A stretch of 64,000 nucleotides of DNA from Nocardia brasiliensis IFM 10847 (lineage in GTDB: Bacteria > Actinomycetota > Actinomycetes > Mycobacteriales > Mycobacteriaceae): contig NZ_BAUA01000100.1 in assembly GCF_000710915.1 (NCBI RefSeq), positions 1 through 64,000 on the forward strand, in the 5' to 3' direction. The notes under the pieces were generated by a model. That model was not told the DNA's origin. It saw only the letters and a program-made list of their open reading frames with translations, and did not search any database. Positions 54,814-63,140 of this stretch are shown here, piece after piece. The stretch's first letter is position 1. Each line of letters opens with the position of its first letter. Position numbers and translations under genes: made by a program.

Positions 54814-55724
54814 GCAGTCGCCCCGGCGAGTGCGGGCAACCGGTACAGCACCGCCGCGGCCGACGGGCCGGCGCCCGCGGCGACGAACAGCACGTGGCCG
54901 AACTCGCGAAGCGTCTCGTCCACGACGGCGCGGTGGTAGGCCTGCGGCAGCGCCGCGGTGTGCGGGTCGCCGTCGGTGAGGTCGGGGGTGCGGACCGCGT
55001 CCTCGTCGATGCCGAGTGCATCCGCGAGCTGTAGCGGGAACTCGGCCGTCGGCGTCGAGGCGATCAGGGCGGTGCCCGACAGGTCGTCGTGGCCGGCCTC
55101 GTTGAGCGCGGCCAGCGCGGCCTCGACCGCCACGTTCAGCAGTCGCGCGGCGAAGTCCTGCTCCCGCTCGACCGTCATCAGGCCGCGCCCGACGCTGCCC
55201 ATCGTCGCGGTGTCGACGTAGGCCTCGACCGCGGGCGTGCCCTCGCCGTTCACCGTGTGCACCCGGCCGAAGCCGTCGGGCTCGTCGGTGCGCTCCAGCA
55301 GCAGCGCGGCACCCGAAGCGGCATAGGGGAAGTCGTCGGTGGCGGCCTTGCGGGTCATCGACGGATGCGCGTCACCGGAGACGATCAGCACGTGCTCGGC
55401 GCTGCCGGTCTCCAGGATCGAGCCGGCCACGCCGACCGCGTTGAGCACCCCGGTCGCGCCGTTCATCAGGTCGAACGAAAAGGTCCGCGGATCGTCCTTG
55501 GCGTATTCGAGGCCGATGCCCGCCGCCTTCTGGATCAGCGCGGACACGGCCGGTTCTACCGTGTTGGAGTCGCGGAACACCCCGACGTTGATCAGCACGC
55601 CGACCTGATCAGGCCGGACACCGGCCCGCTCCAGGCTCTGCTTCGCGGCGCGGCCGCTGTTCTCCACGCTGCTGTTGGTGTCTTCGGCGCGGCTGACGCC
55701 GGTGGATTTGATGCGAACGCCCAT
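54810..55724 (-). CDS. nltB: Thiolase-fold subunit lacking the catalytic Cys (NltB-like)
   Basis: The 304-residue protein has the ketoacyl synthase III fold but is shorter at the N-terminus than its partner. The active-site segment reads FDLMNGATG, with Ala90 where the partner has Cys124 (FDVSNACAG). The His and Asn loops of the family are also not clear. It likely cannot condense alone; in lipstatin synthesis LstA and LstB form a heterodimer of a Cys-bearing and a Cys-lacking subunit, and I infer the same here. It starts 8 bp after the partner's stop and overlaps nltC by 4 bases. Confidence 0.82.
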   Translation of the reverse strand: MGVRIKSTGVSRAEDTNSSVENSGRAAKQSLERAGVRPDQVGVLINVGVFRDSNTVEPAVSALIQKAAGIGLEYAKDDPRTFSFDLMNGATGVLNAVGVAGSILETGSAEHVLIVSGDAHPSMTRKAATDDFPYAASGAALLLERTDEPDGFGRVHTVNGEGTPAVEAYVDTATMGSVGRGLMTVEREQDFAARLLNVAVEAALAALNEAGHDDLSGTALIASTPTAEFPLQLADALGIDEDAVRTPDLTDGDPHTAALPQAYHRAVVDETLREFGHVLFVAAGAGPSAAAVLYRLPALAGATA

Positions 55725-55732
55725 GGCTGACC

Positions 55733-56782
55733 TCAGACCTTCAGAGACGAGATGGTGGTGGACAGGAAGCCGGTCACGATGCCGGAGGCGGCCGGGATCA
55801 TCAGCAGCTTCGAGCCCGCCGGAATGTTCTGCTCGCTGAGTTGATCGTGCAGAACGATGAAATGCGAAGTGGTGGAGGTATTTCCGTACTTCTCGATGAC
55901 CCGCAGATCGGGTGGCATCGGGGTGCCGAACTCGCGCTCGCAGATGGCGTTCATCCACGGGATCGCGGCCGCGCCGAACTGGTGGTGGATGACGTAGTCG
56001 AACTTCTCGTCGGCGAAGGTACGGCCCTGGGCTTCCAGATAGTTGATCTGGCTGTTGGTGCCCAAAAGGAAGCGGTCTTCGTTGTGCATTTTGCGGTTGT
56101 CGGTGTACAGCGCAACACCCTGGCTCTTGTCGCTCGGCATGCCGAGACACAGGTGCGAGTACTCCGCGGCGGTCATCAACTCGATGTAGTGGATCTTGTC
56201 GTCGTCGTCCACCGCCTGGTCCAGCACGATCGCCGCGCCCGAGTCGCCCACCGAGAGCGAGGCGAACTGCAGATCGTATTTCTCGGAAATCTCCGCGACC
56301 GCGGTGTCGGCGATCGGAGTAATGGCCTCGCCGCTGACCACCATGCCGTTGCGCACGGCCCCGGAGCGGATCATCCGATCGAGAATGTAGGTGCCGGTGA
56401 GCATTCCGGCGCACGCGTTGGAAACGTCGAAAGTAATGGCCTTCTTCGCTCCGATAAGGCGGCTTATCGACCCGGCGAACGACGGCTCCATGTACATGCG
56501 GGTGGCGTGGTTGCTCCGCGTGATCGAGGTGGAGATGATCACGTCGAGCTCTGCGGCTTCGTATCGTGACCTGGACAGACAGTCCTGCGCCGCCTTCATC
56601 GCGATTGCGAACGAGTCTTCGTACGACTCCGGTCTGGTGTCGTGCACGCGGCGTTCCTTGACGCCGGTGATCTTCTCGAGATCGAAAGAGGGAGGTTCCT
56701 GCAGCCGGGAGAGCAGCTCCTGGGTGGTGACGACATTCGAAGGCAGATAGGCACCGATGGATTCAAATCGAGAATGCGACAC
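55733..56782 (-). CDS. nltA: OleA-like condensing enzyme (NltA-like)
   Basis: The 349-residue ketoacyl synthase III-like protein has the nucleophile FDVSNACAG (Cys124), the His region VIHHQFGAAA and the Asn region KYGNTSTTS. OleA-type enzymes join two fatty acyl-CoAs head to head into a beta-ketoacid. The GTG at 56782 (MSHSRFESIGAYLPSN) has AGGAG a few bases upstream; the open frame upstream is not coding-like. It is the first gene of a seven-gene operon running to 48489. Confidence 0.85.
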   Translation of the reverse strand: MSHSRFESIGAYLPSNVVTTQELLSRLQEPPSFDLEKITGVKERRVHDTRPESYEDSFAIAMKAAQDCLSRSRYEAAELDVIISTSITRSNHATRMYMEPSFAGSISRLIGAKKAITFDVSNACAGMLTGTYILDRMIRSGAVRNGMVVSGEAITPIADTAVAEISEKYDLQFASLSVGDSGAAIVLDQAVDDDDKIHYIELMTAAEYSHLCLGMPSDKSQGVALYTDNRKMHNEDRFLLGTNSQINYLEAQGRTFADEKFDYVIHHQFGAAAIPWMNAICEREFGTPMPPDLRVIEKYGNTSTTSHFIVLHDQLSEQNIPAGSKLLMIPAASGIVTGFLSTTISSLKV

Positions 56783-57272
56783 GCGCGCTCCTGAAATCGT
56801 GGAGAAAATACGGTTCCGCGATCGTCTCTGATCTTCGGTGCGTCGGACACTACCCGACGGTAACAACAATCGCCTCGGTCCATATGTCCAGGCGCGCATG
56901 CGTTTTCAAGTATCTGTACCGTGAGGTATCACCAACTGGTGACCGGCTGGCTATGGTGCGATGACAGTGCTGCGCGGGAGTCGCTTTCGGTACTCATCAA
57001 CGGGTTTGACCGCTACACGCCAGGGTGGGATCGATCGTTGTGAGCATGCCGCTATGGCAGGATGGCGAACTTGTAGCTAACTCAGTTGTCGCTGCGCTTC
57101 GCGCGGTACGAACGGGCGCTGGATGTGAGTGACTTCACTGCGAATCATGCAGGATACTCGGTCGGCGGCCGCCCGGGGGTGCTACTTGCCGTGTCATCAA
57201 CTGTGTTGCGGCCGAAGGGAACCCGCGCACCGCGGGGATCGTGGACCGGGTGGATACGTCGGATGAATTCGC
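56783..57272. promoter_or_regulatory. 490-base region upstream of the beta-lactone operon
   Basis: No gene is supported here. The base composition is less GC-rich than its surroundings. TCACCA-AC-TGGTGA at 56929-56942 is a 14-bp inverted repeat, 147 bp before the nltA start, in the likely promoter region. The 3' ends of the nearby TetR gene lie on the other side. No clear -35/-10 pair was found for nltA. Confidence 0.4.
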
Positions 57273-57938
57273 CTAGGTCTCCGAGCCTGCCGAAGAGCGC
57301 ACTCGGGCAACGTTTTCCAGCACGGTCGCGGCGTGCTCGTCGAATCGTTCTCGGGAGACCGGGATCTCGCCGTCCAGCCAAGGCCGGTAGAGATAGGCCA
57401 GGGCGCCGAAGATGGCGCTGGCGTTGAGGGCGCTGTCGTGCTCGTCGGGTCCAGGGTCGGTGTAGTCGCCGGCGCCGATCGTCAAGGCGATCGGCGCCGT
57501 GAATAATCCGATGAGCTGATTGGCGCGGGGCATGAGCACCGGGGTGGCCTGCGACTCGACGAACATGATCCGGCCGCGGCGGCGATCCTCGGTGAGGTAA
57601 TCGGTGAAGACGGTGACCAGGTGCCGGAACATGGCGGCGCGGTCGAGCGGGGCCGAGGGTAATGCCGCGAGTAGTCGATCCCGGGCGCCGAGCACCACGG
57701 TGTCGAGCACGGTGGTGAGCAATGCGTCGAGATTAGGGAAACTCTCGTAGAAATAGCGCTCGGTGAGCCCGGCCTGCCTGCATACTCCGCGCATCGAGGT
57801 TTCCGCCGCGCCGATCGTCGCCATCAGTTCGGTGCACGCCTCGATCAGCTGGTCGCGGCGCATGGCGACCCGAGCGGCGGGGGACCGGCCGCGCCAGCGG
57901 CGCATCCCCGGGATCGCTCCGTCGTCTTCGGCGGCCAT
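57273..57938 (-). CDS. TetR-family transcriptional regulator
   Basis: The 221-residue protein has the N-terminal helix-turn-helix LIEACTELMATIGAAETSMRG, then CRQAGLTERYFYESFPNLDAL (residues 31-70) and a ligand domain. It is divergent from the oxidoreductase at 58053. A 13-bp palindrome between the -35 and -10 of that gene is a likely target. Confidence 0.88.
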   Translation of the reverse strand: MAAEDDGAIPGMRRWRGRSPAARVAMRRDQLIEACTELMATIGAAETSMRGVCRQAGLTERYFYESFPNLDALLTTVLDTVVLGARDRLLAALPSAPLDRAAMFRHLVTVFTDYLTEDRRRGRIMFVESQATPVLMPRANQLIGLFTAPIALTIGAGDYTDPGPDEHDSALNASAIFGALAYLYRPWLDGEIPVSRERFDEHAATVLENVARVRSSAGSET

Positions 57939-57980
57939 GGCGCCATCTTCTCACAGCTCGAATGTGGACATCGGGTGATG

Positions 57981-58009
57981 TTGACAGCAGTTGATGTCAT
58001 CAATAGATT
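57981..58009 (+). promoter_or_regulatory. Promoter of the oxidoreductase gene with a built-in operator
   Basis: TTGACA (57981-57986) and TAGATT (58004-58009) are 17 bases apart. TTGATGTCATCAA (57991-58003), a perfect palindrome with a central T, fills the spacer. A repressor bound there would block polymerase; the adjacent TetR protein is the candidate. Confidence 0.72.
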
Positions 58010-58052
58010 GCGAGAACGCTTGTGCTTCGCCGATCAGAGATGAGGATGCGAG

Positions 58053-58931
58053 ATGGGCTCTACTGGATACGTCGATCAGCCGCAGGTGCGTCGCACATGC
58101 GCCGTGACCTTCGAGTTCGGTACGGGCCCAGCCGCTTTCCGCTCCGGCGAGCCGACGATCGCGCCCCGCGTCGCGCAGCGGCGGCCGGCGCAGCCGACCG
58201 GGCAGCGTCCCGCGATGCTCGCCGAGACATTACCGCAGTCACTGCGCCGCAACGGTTTCGAGGTTGTTGTAGACCGGATCGAGCCGGAGGCCGACGGCGT
58301 CGTCAGCCTGTGCCTACGCGATCCGGACGGCGACGCCTTGCCCGCCTGGACACCAGGGGCGCATATCGAGCTGTGCCTGCCGTCCGGTCGGCTGCGGCAG
58401 TATTCGCTGACCAACGACCCGGCCGAGCGGGGGTACTACCGCATCGCGGTGCGCTACCTCGAGCACGGCGACGGCGGCTCGCGGGAGGTGCACGAGCGGC
58501 TGCGCGTCGGCGACCGGTTGCCGATTCGGGGGCCGCGCAACGCTTTTCCGCTGCTGGCCGCTGCGCGCTATCTGTTCGTCGCCGGTGGGATCGGCATCAC
58601 GCCGATCCTGCCGATGGTCGGTGCCGCCGAGCGTGCCGGAACTCCCTGGCGGCTCATGTATTTCGGCCGATCGCGGGCCCGGATGCCGTTTCTGTGCGAG
58701 CTGGCCCGGCTCACCGGCGGGGATGTGGTGGTGCGCCCCGACGACGAATTCGGCCTGCCCGATCCGCGCATGATTTTCGCGCAGACACCGACGGGGGCAG
58801 CGGTTTACGTCTGCGGCCCGCCCGTGCTCGCGGAGGCCGGCCGGGAACTGCTCGCGCTGCACGACCCGACCGCCACGGTGCACACCGAACGTTTCGCCCC
58901 GGCGCCGATGCGGGACAACGCATCCCAATGA
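58053..58931 (+). CDS. Flavin reductase of the PDR/VanB type lacking its 2Fe-2S domain
   Basis: The 292-residue protein has a flavin domain with RQYSLTNDP, an NAD domain with FVAGGIGITPILPM and VYVCGPPVLAEA, and ends at HTERFAPAPMRDNASQ. Phthalate-dioxygenase-reductase-like proteins normally continue with a C-terminal 2Fe-2S ferredoxin domain (about 85 residues, CxxxxCxxC); here the frame stops, and only 70 bp separate it from the next gene, so the domain is absent and not just shifted. An N-terminal extension of about 50 residues is present. A separate ferredoxin must take the electrons, or it reduces flavin or haem directly. Confidence 0.82.
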   Translation: MGSTGYVDQPQVRRTCAVTFEFGTGPAAFRSGEPTIAPRVAQRRPAQPTGQRPAMLAETLPQSLRRNGFEVVVDRIEPEADGVVSLCLRDPDGDALPAWTPGAHIELCLPSGRLRQYSLTNDPAERGYYRIAVRYLEHGDGGSREVHERLRVGDRLPIRGPRNAFPLLAAARYLFVAGGIGITPILPMVGAAERAGTPWRLMYFGRSRARMPFLCELARLTGGDVVVRPDDEFGLPDPRMIFAQTPTGAAVYVCGPPVLAEAGRELLALHDPTATVHTERFAPAPMRDNASQ

Positions 58932-58937
58932 ACCTGT

Positions 58938-58969
58938 GAACCCGGTGATCAACGACGCTCGCCGGGTTC
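58938..58969. terminator. Possible hairpin between convergent genes
   Basis: GAACCCGG (58938-58945) and CCGGGTTC (58962-58969) can pair, with a 16-nt loop. It lies between the reductase stop and the opposing TetR stop at 59001. The long loop makes it a weaker call. Confidence 0.45.
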
Positions 58970-59000
58970 GCGGGGCTGAAACGTCCGAGCGTGCTCGGGG

Positions 59001-59672
59001 TCAGTGCGGGAAGATGCCGGGCAGATCCAGCGCATAGGCGAGATCGGCGCGGGTGCCGAGGGTGGTGAGCAGCACCCGGATCATGGTGAGCCGCGCCTCG
59101 GCGACGGTCGCCGGATCGGGCTCCGCGCCGGGTGCGGTACCGGACGAGATCCGGTAGACGACGTACTCGCAGACGTGCAGGGCCGCGTCGAGGTCGAGCG
59201 GGCTCGGGACCGGACGGCCCAGCTCGGTGAACGTCGTGCGGACCAGGTCGCGGATGTCGTCGAGCGCACGCTCCCGGTAGGCCGACACCGGCGAGGCCGG
59301 GTCGTGTAGTTCGGCGAACAGCGGCCGCAGCATCGCGCCGTGCCCGCCGGCCCAGGCCAGATAGGCGTCGATCAGCCGGATGCCGAGCTCGACGGGTTCG
59401 TCGGTGCCGGTGAGAGCCTCGGCGATGCCGTCGACCAGCCCGGCGTTCGAGGTTTCCAGCAGCACGTGCAGCGGCTCGGTCGCGTTGCCGAAGTAACGGT
59501 AGAAGGTCGGCCTGGCCAGCCCGGCCTGCTCGATGATCTGCGCGACGCTCAGTCCGCGAGAACCGTTGCGGGTGAACACCTCCGCGGTGGCCAGCACGAT
59601 TCTGGCCCGGACCTCCTCGGCCTGTTCCGGGGTCTGCGGCGGACGGCCCCGCCGCGTGGTCGCCTCGGTCAC
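59001..59672 (-). CDS. TetR-family transcriptional regulator
   Basis: The 223-residue protein begins MTEATTRRGRPPQTPEQ, with the helix-turn-helix VLATAEVFTRNGSRGLSVAQ and IIEQAGLARPTFYRYFGNATEPL (about residues 26-68). The GTG at 59672 is the start. It is divergent from the aldehyde dehydrogenase at 59821 across a 28-bp near-palindrome, its probable operator. Confidence 0.88.
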   Translation of the reverse strand: MTEATTRRGRPPQTPEQAEEVRARIVLATAEVFTRNGSRGLSVAQIIEQAGLARPTFYRYFGNATEPLHVLLETSNAGLVDGIAEALTGTDEPVELGIRLIDAYLAWAGGHGAMLRPLFAELHDPASPVSAYRERALDDIRDLVRTTFTELGRPVPSPLDLDAALHVCEYVVYRISSGTAPGAEPDPATVAEARLTMIRVLLTTLGTRADLAYALDLPGIFPH

Positions 59673-59767
59673 GACGCGGCGCCACCCACATGGTGCTGCC
59701 TCACAGTCGGCAGCCTGCCATGTCTGTGTTCCATGACGAACAGCTTGACACGAAGCGCGGCACGTCC

Positions 59768-59795
59768 ATTAATCTAACACTAGTGTTCAATTAAT
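59768..59795. promoter_or_regulatory. 28-bp near-perfect palindrome, TetR operator candidate
   Basis: The core AACACTAGTGTT (59776-59787) is a perfect 12-bp palindrome. ATTAAT occurs on each side at 59768-59773 and 59790-59795, so only the two bases between core and flank differ. TTGACA just upstream, with ATTAAT about 17 bases on, may be the aldehyde dehydrogenase promoter; the operator would overlap its -10. Confidence 0.7.
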
Positions 59796-59820
59796 GACGC
59801 ACAGATCGAGAGGGCCGACG

Positions 59821-61392
59821 ATGACCACCGCCTCCCCGCTGGCTGCCGCCGACGCCCTGCCGTCGGCGCTCGTCCAGCCCCTGCTCGAGCGTGCCGTCGC
59901 GGGCGGCGCGCCCGCCGTCGAGGTGTTCGCGCCCGCCACCGGGCGCAAGATCGCCGATCTGCCCCAGTCCTCGGTTGCCGATATCGACCGCGCCTTCGCG
60001 ACCGCGCGGGCGGTGCAGCAGGAGTGGGCGCGCCGCCCGATCCGGGAGCGGGCCGCCGTGCTGCGTCGTTTCCACGACATCGTGCTGGCCGAGCAAGACG
60101 TCGTGCTCGACATCGTGCAGACCGAGACCGGCAAGTCCCGGGCGCACGCCTTCGACGAGGTCGGCGATGTCGCGGTCAACGCCAGGTACTACGCGCAGGT
60201 CGCCCCGAAACTGCTCGCCACCCGCAAGCCGCGCGGTGTGCTGCCGGTGCTCACCCGGGTCGACGTGCGGCACCGCCCGAAGGGCGTGGTCGCGGTCATC
60301 TCACCGTGGAACTACCCACTCGCCCTGGCCGTCTCCGACGCGCTGCCCGCGCTGGTCGCGGGCAACGCGGTGGTCGCGCGACCGGACAACCAGACCGCGC
60401 TCATCGCGCTGTGGGCGATCGACGCCGCCGAACGGGCCGGGCTGCCGAAAGGGTTGTGGCAGGCGGTACTCGGCCGCGGTTCGGTGATCGGCGGCGAGGT
60501 GATCGGCCGCGCCGACTATGTCGACTACACCGGTTCCAGCGCCACGGGCCGGACCATCGCGCGGCAGGCGGGCGAGCGGCTCATCGGCTACTCGCTCGAA
60601 CTCGGCGGAAAGAACCCGCTGGTGGTGCTCGCCGACGCCGACGTGGCGCGGGCCGCCAAGATCGCCATCCGCGCCTGCTTCGCCTCGGCCGGTCAGCTCT
60701 GCGAATCGATGGAGCGAATCTATGTGCACGAGAAGGTGTATGACCAGTTCGTCCGCGAATTCGTCGGGCACGTCGAGGCAATCACGCTCGGCGCGGACCT
60801 GAACTTCGACAGCGACATGGGCTCGCTCACCTTTCCGCGCCAATTGGACACGGTCCGAACGCATGTCGAGGACGCGGTGGCCAAGGGCGCGACGGTGCTC
60901 GCGGGCGGGCGGGCACGCCCCGATCTGGGGCCGTACTTCTACGAGCCGACCGTGCTGAGCGGCGTGCGCCCCGGCATGACCGTGTATCGCGAGGAAACCT
61001 TCGGCCCGGTCGTCTCGATCTATCGAGTCGCCAGCGACGACGAGGCGGTCGAACAGGCCAACGACACCGCCTACGGCCTCAACGCCAGTGTGTGGACGAA
61101 GGACACCGAGCGGGGCCGCGCGGTCGCGGCGCGGATCAACGCCGGATCGGTGAACGTCAACGAGGGCTTCATCGCGGCCTGGGGCAGCGCCGACGCGCCC
61201 TCGGGCGGACTCGGCATCTCCGGCACCGGCCGCCGGCACGGCCCCGAGGGCCTGCTGAAATACATCGACACCCAGACCATCGCGGTGCAGCGGGTACTGC
61301 CGATCGCGCCGTTGCCCGGCATGTCCGAACAGCTGTGGGCCAAGACCATGACGCTCTACTTCGGCGTCATGAAAACACTGCGCCAGAAATGA
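59821..61392 (+). CDS. Aldehyde dehydrogenase, succinate-semialdehyde-type
   Basis: The 523-residue NAD(P)-dependent enzyme has the general-base Glu260 in LELGGKNPLVV and the nucleophile Cys294 in ASAGQLCESMERI, 34 residues apart as usual. YTGSSATGRTIA is the cofactor loop. GAGAGG precedes the ATG at 59821; an ATG at 59794 would overlap the palindrome and is unlikely. It is followed by an SDR gene 32 bp later, so the pair may oxidise an alcohol and its aldehyde in sequence, under the divergent TetR. Confidence 0.88.
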   Translation: MTTASPLAAADALPSALVQPLLERAVAGGAPAVEVFAPATGRKIADLPQSSVADIDRAFATARAVQQEWARRPIRERAAVLRRFHDIVLAEQDVVLDIVQTETGKSRAHAFDEVGDVAVNARYYAQVAPKLLATRKPRGVLPVLTRVDVRHRPKGVVAVISPWNYPLALAVSDALPALVAGNAVVARPDNQTALIALWAIDAAERAGLPKGLWQAVLGRGSVIGGEVIGRADYVDYTGSSATGRTIARQAGERLIGYSLELGGKNPLVVLADADVARAAKIAIRACFASAGQLCESMERIYVHEKVYDQFVREFVGHVEAITLGADLNFDSDMGSLTFPRQLDTVRTHVEDAVAKGATVLAGGRARPDLGPYFYEPTVLSGVRPGMTVYREETFGPVVSIYRVASDDEAVEQANDTAYGLNASVWTKDTERGRAVAARINAGSVNVNEGFIAAWGSADAPSGGLGISGTGRRHGPEGLLKYIDTQTIAVQRVLPIAPLPGMSEQLWAKTMTLYFGVMKTLRQK

Positions 61393-61424
61393 CTTCCGGC
61401 GATACCGAGCAAAGACAGGGACGG

Positions 61425-62255
61425 ATGAAACTCGACACGGTTGCGGGGAAGAAGGTGCTCGTCACGGGTGCCGCCATGGGCCTGGGCAGGCTGTTCGCCG
61501 AACGCGCGGTGCGCGAGGGCGCGGCCGCCGTAGTGCTGTGGGACATCAACGAGGTGGCGCTGAAGGAGACCGCCGCGGAGCTCACCGCGCAGGGCGGCGA
61601 CATCCACCACTTCGTGGTCGACGTCTCGGCGCCGCAGGCGATCGCCGAGGCGGCGGAGTCGGTGCGCGCCGCGGTCGGCGGCATCGACATCCTGGTCAAC
61701 AACGCGGGCATCGTGCGCGGCAACAGTTACTTCTGGGACACCGAGAACCGGGCCGACATCGCGCAGACGATGGCCATCAACGCGCACGCCCCCATGTATG
61801 TCACGCTGGAATTCCTGCCCGCCATGGTGGCCGGCTCGACCGAGGCGCGCGTGCTGACCATCGCGTCGTCGGCGGGCCTGGTGTCCAACCCGCGGATGAG
61901 TGTCTACGCGGCGTCCAAGTGGGCGGCGCTCGGCTGGTCCGATTCGGTGCGGATCGAGCTCGAGCAGGCGGGTCACCAGCACGTCAAGGTGACCACCGTC
62001 TGCCCGACCTACATCAACACCGGCATGTTCGACGGCGCGAAGGGCTTCCTGTTCACGCCGATCCTGGAGCAGGACGAGGTGGTCGACACCTCGTGGCGGG
62101 AGATGAAGAACGGGACGCCATTGGTGATCCTGCCCTGGACCTCGCGGCTCAATAAGGCGATCTCCGGTCTGCTGCCGATCAAGCTGCGCGACCTTTTCCT
62201 CAACTCGGTCGGCGTCTACCACTCGATGGACGAGTTCACCGGCCGCAAGAAGTAG
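61425..62255 (+). CDS. Short-chain dehydrogenase/reductase
   Basis: The 276-residue classical SDR has the cofactor motif TGAAMGLGRLFAERA (about 14-22), NNAGIVRGN, catalytic Ser in TIASSAGLVSNP and YAASKWAALGW. It follows the aldehyde dehydrogenase, probably in the same operon. ATG 61425 (MKLDTVAGKKVLVTG) is used; an in-frame ATG at 61389 overlaps the dehydrogenase stop and is an alternative. Confidence 0.86.
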   Translation: MKLDTVAGKKVLVTGAAMGLGRLFAERAVREGAAAVVLWDINEVALKETAAELTAQGGDIHHFVVDVSAPQAIAEAAESVRAAVGGIDILVNNAGIVRGNSYFWDTENRADIAQTMAINAHAPMYVTLEFLPAMVAGSTEARVLTIASSAGLVSNPRMSVYAASKWAALGWSDSVRIELEQAGHQHVKVTTVCPTYINTGMFDGAKGFLFTPILEQDEVVDTSWREMKNGTPLVILPWTSRLNKAISGLLPIKLRDLFLNSVGVYHSMDEFTGRKK

Positions 62256-62259
62256 CGCC

Positions 62260-63060
62260 TCAGCCGGTCGGTTTGGTGCCGATCACGACGGTGGCGTATT
62301 GCTCCTCGGAGGCCGCGATCCGGCCGGCGAGTCCGTGCTCGGCCAGCACTGCGAGCGCGGATTCTGCCTGTGCCGCACCGGCTTCCACCAGTAGGTGGCC
62401 GCCGGGGGCGAGCCAGGACCGCGCGCCCGCGGCGACGCGGCGGAAGATGTCGAGACCGTCGGGTCCGCCGTCCAGGGCGGCGCGCGGTTCGTGGTCCCTG
62501 GCCTCCGGGGGCATCCGCGCGATCATGGCGGAGGGGACGTACGGGGTGTTGGCGAGCAGGATATCGATGCAGCCGAGCAGTTCCTCGGGGAGCGGATCGA
62601 AGAGGTCGCCCAGATAGACGGGGGCGCCGAGCGCGGTCAGGTTACGGCGCGCGCAGTCCACCGCCACCGGATCGATATCGGCGGCGGCCAGCGTCGCGGG
62701 CCGACGCTCGGCCGCCAGGGTCGTGGCGAGGGCCAATCCCAAAGCGCCTGACCCGCAACACAAATCGACTACCACCTGATGCCGGGTCCGGGTGCGAGCC
62801 AGCGCGGCCGCCTCCTCGACCAGGAACGCGGTGCGCTGCCGTGGCACGAAGACGCCCGGCGCGACCACGACGCGTAAGCCGTGGAACTCGGCCCAGCCGA
62901 GCAGGTGCTCCAAGGGCGTGCCCGCGACACGCCGGGCCACCAGGTCGTCCAGCTCGGCGCCGGTCTCGGCCGCGGCGGCGGTGAGCAGGCGGGCCTCGTC
63001 CTCGGCGAAGACGCACCCCGCCGCCCGCAGCGTCGCGACCACCTCGGTTCTGCCTGCCAT
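62260..63060 (-). CDS. PrmC/HemK-like N5-glutamine methyltransferase
   Basis: The 266-residue protein has the AdoMet motif VVDLCCGSGALGLALA and the substrate motif NTPYVP, the NPPY-type signature of amino-methyltransferases, with Thr in place of the second residue. PLEHLLGWAEFHGLRV and VFVPRQRTAFLVEEA match PrmC N-terminal parts. It looks like the second, PrmC-related group rather than the release-factor methyltransferase itself, whose NPPY motif is standard. A 0.4-kb repeat array lies upstream of its start. Confidence 0.83.
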   Translation of the reverse strand: MAGRTEVVATLRAAGCVFAEDEARLLTAAAAETGAELDDLVARRVAGTPLEHLLGWAEFHGLRVVVAPGVFVPRQRTAFLVEEAAALARTRTRHQVVVDLCCGSGALGLALATTLAAERRPATLAAADIDPVAVDCARRNLTALGAPVYLGDLFDPLPEELLGCIDILLANTPYVPSAMIARMPPEARDHEPRAALDGGPDGLDIFRRVAAGARSWLAPGGHLLVEAGAAQAESALAVLAEHGLAGRIAASEEQYATVVIGTKPTG

Positions 63061-63140
63061 CACCCGCCCATCCTGCCGTGCCCCCATCAGGCCAGGCCAG
63101 CGGTTTTTCGGTGACCTCGCGCACGAACCGCAGCCACCGC

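Noticed and set aside
59794-59821. An earlier start of the aldehyde dehydrogenase at 59794
   Set aside because: It would overlap the palindromic operator, while the ATG at 59821 has a GAGAGG ribosome-binding site.
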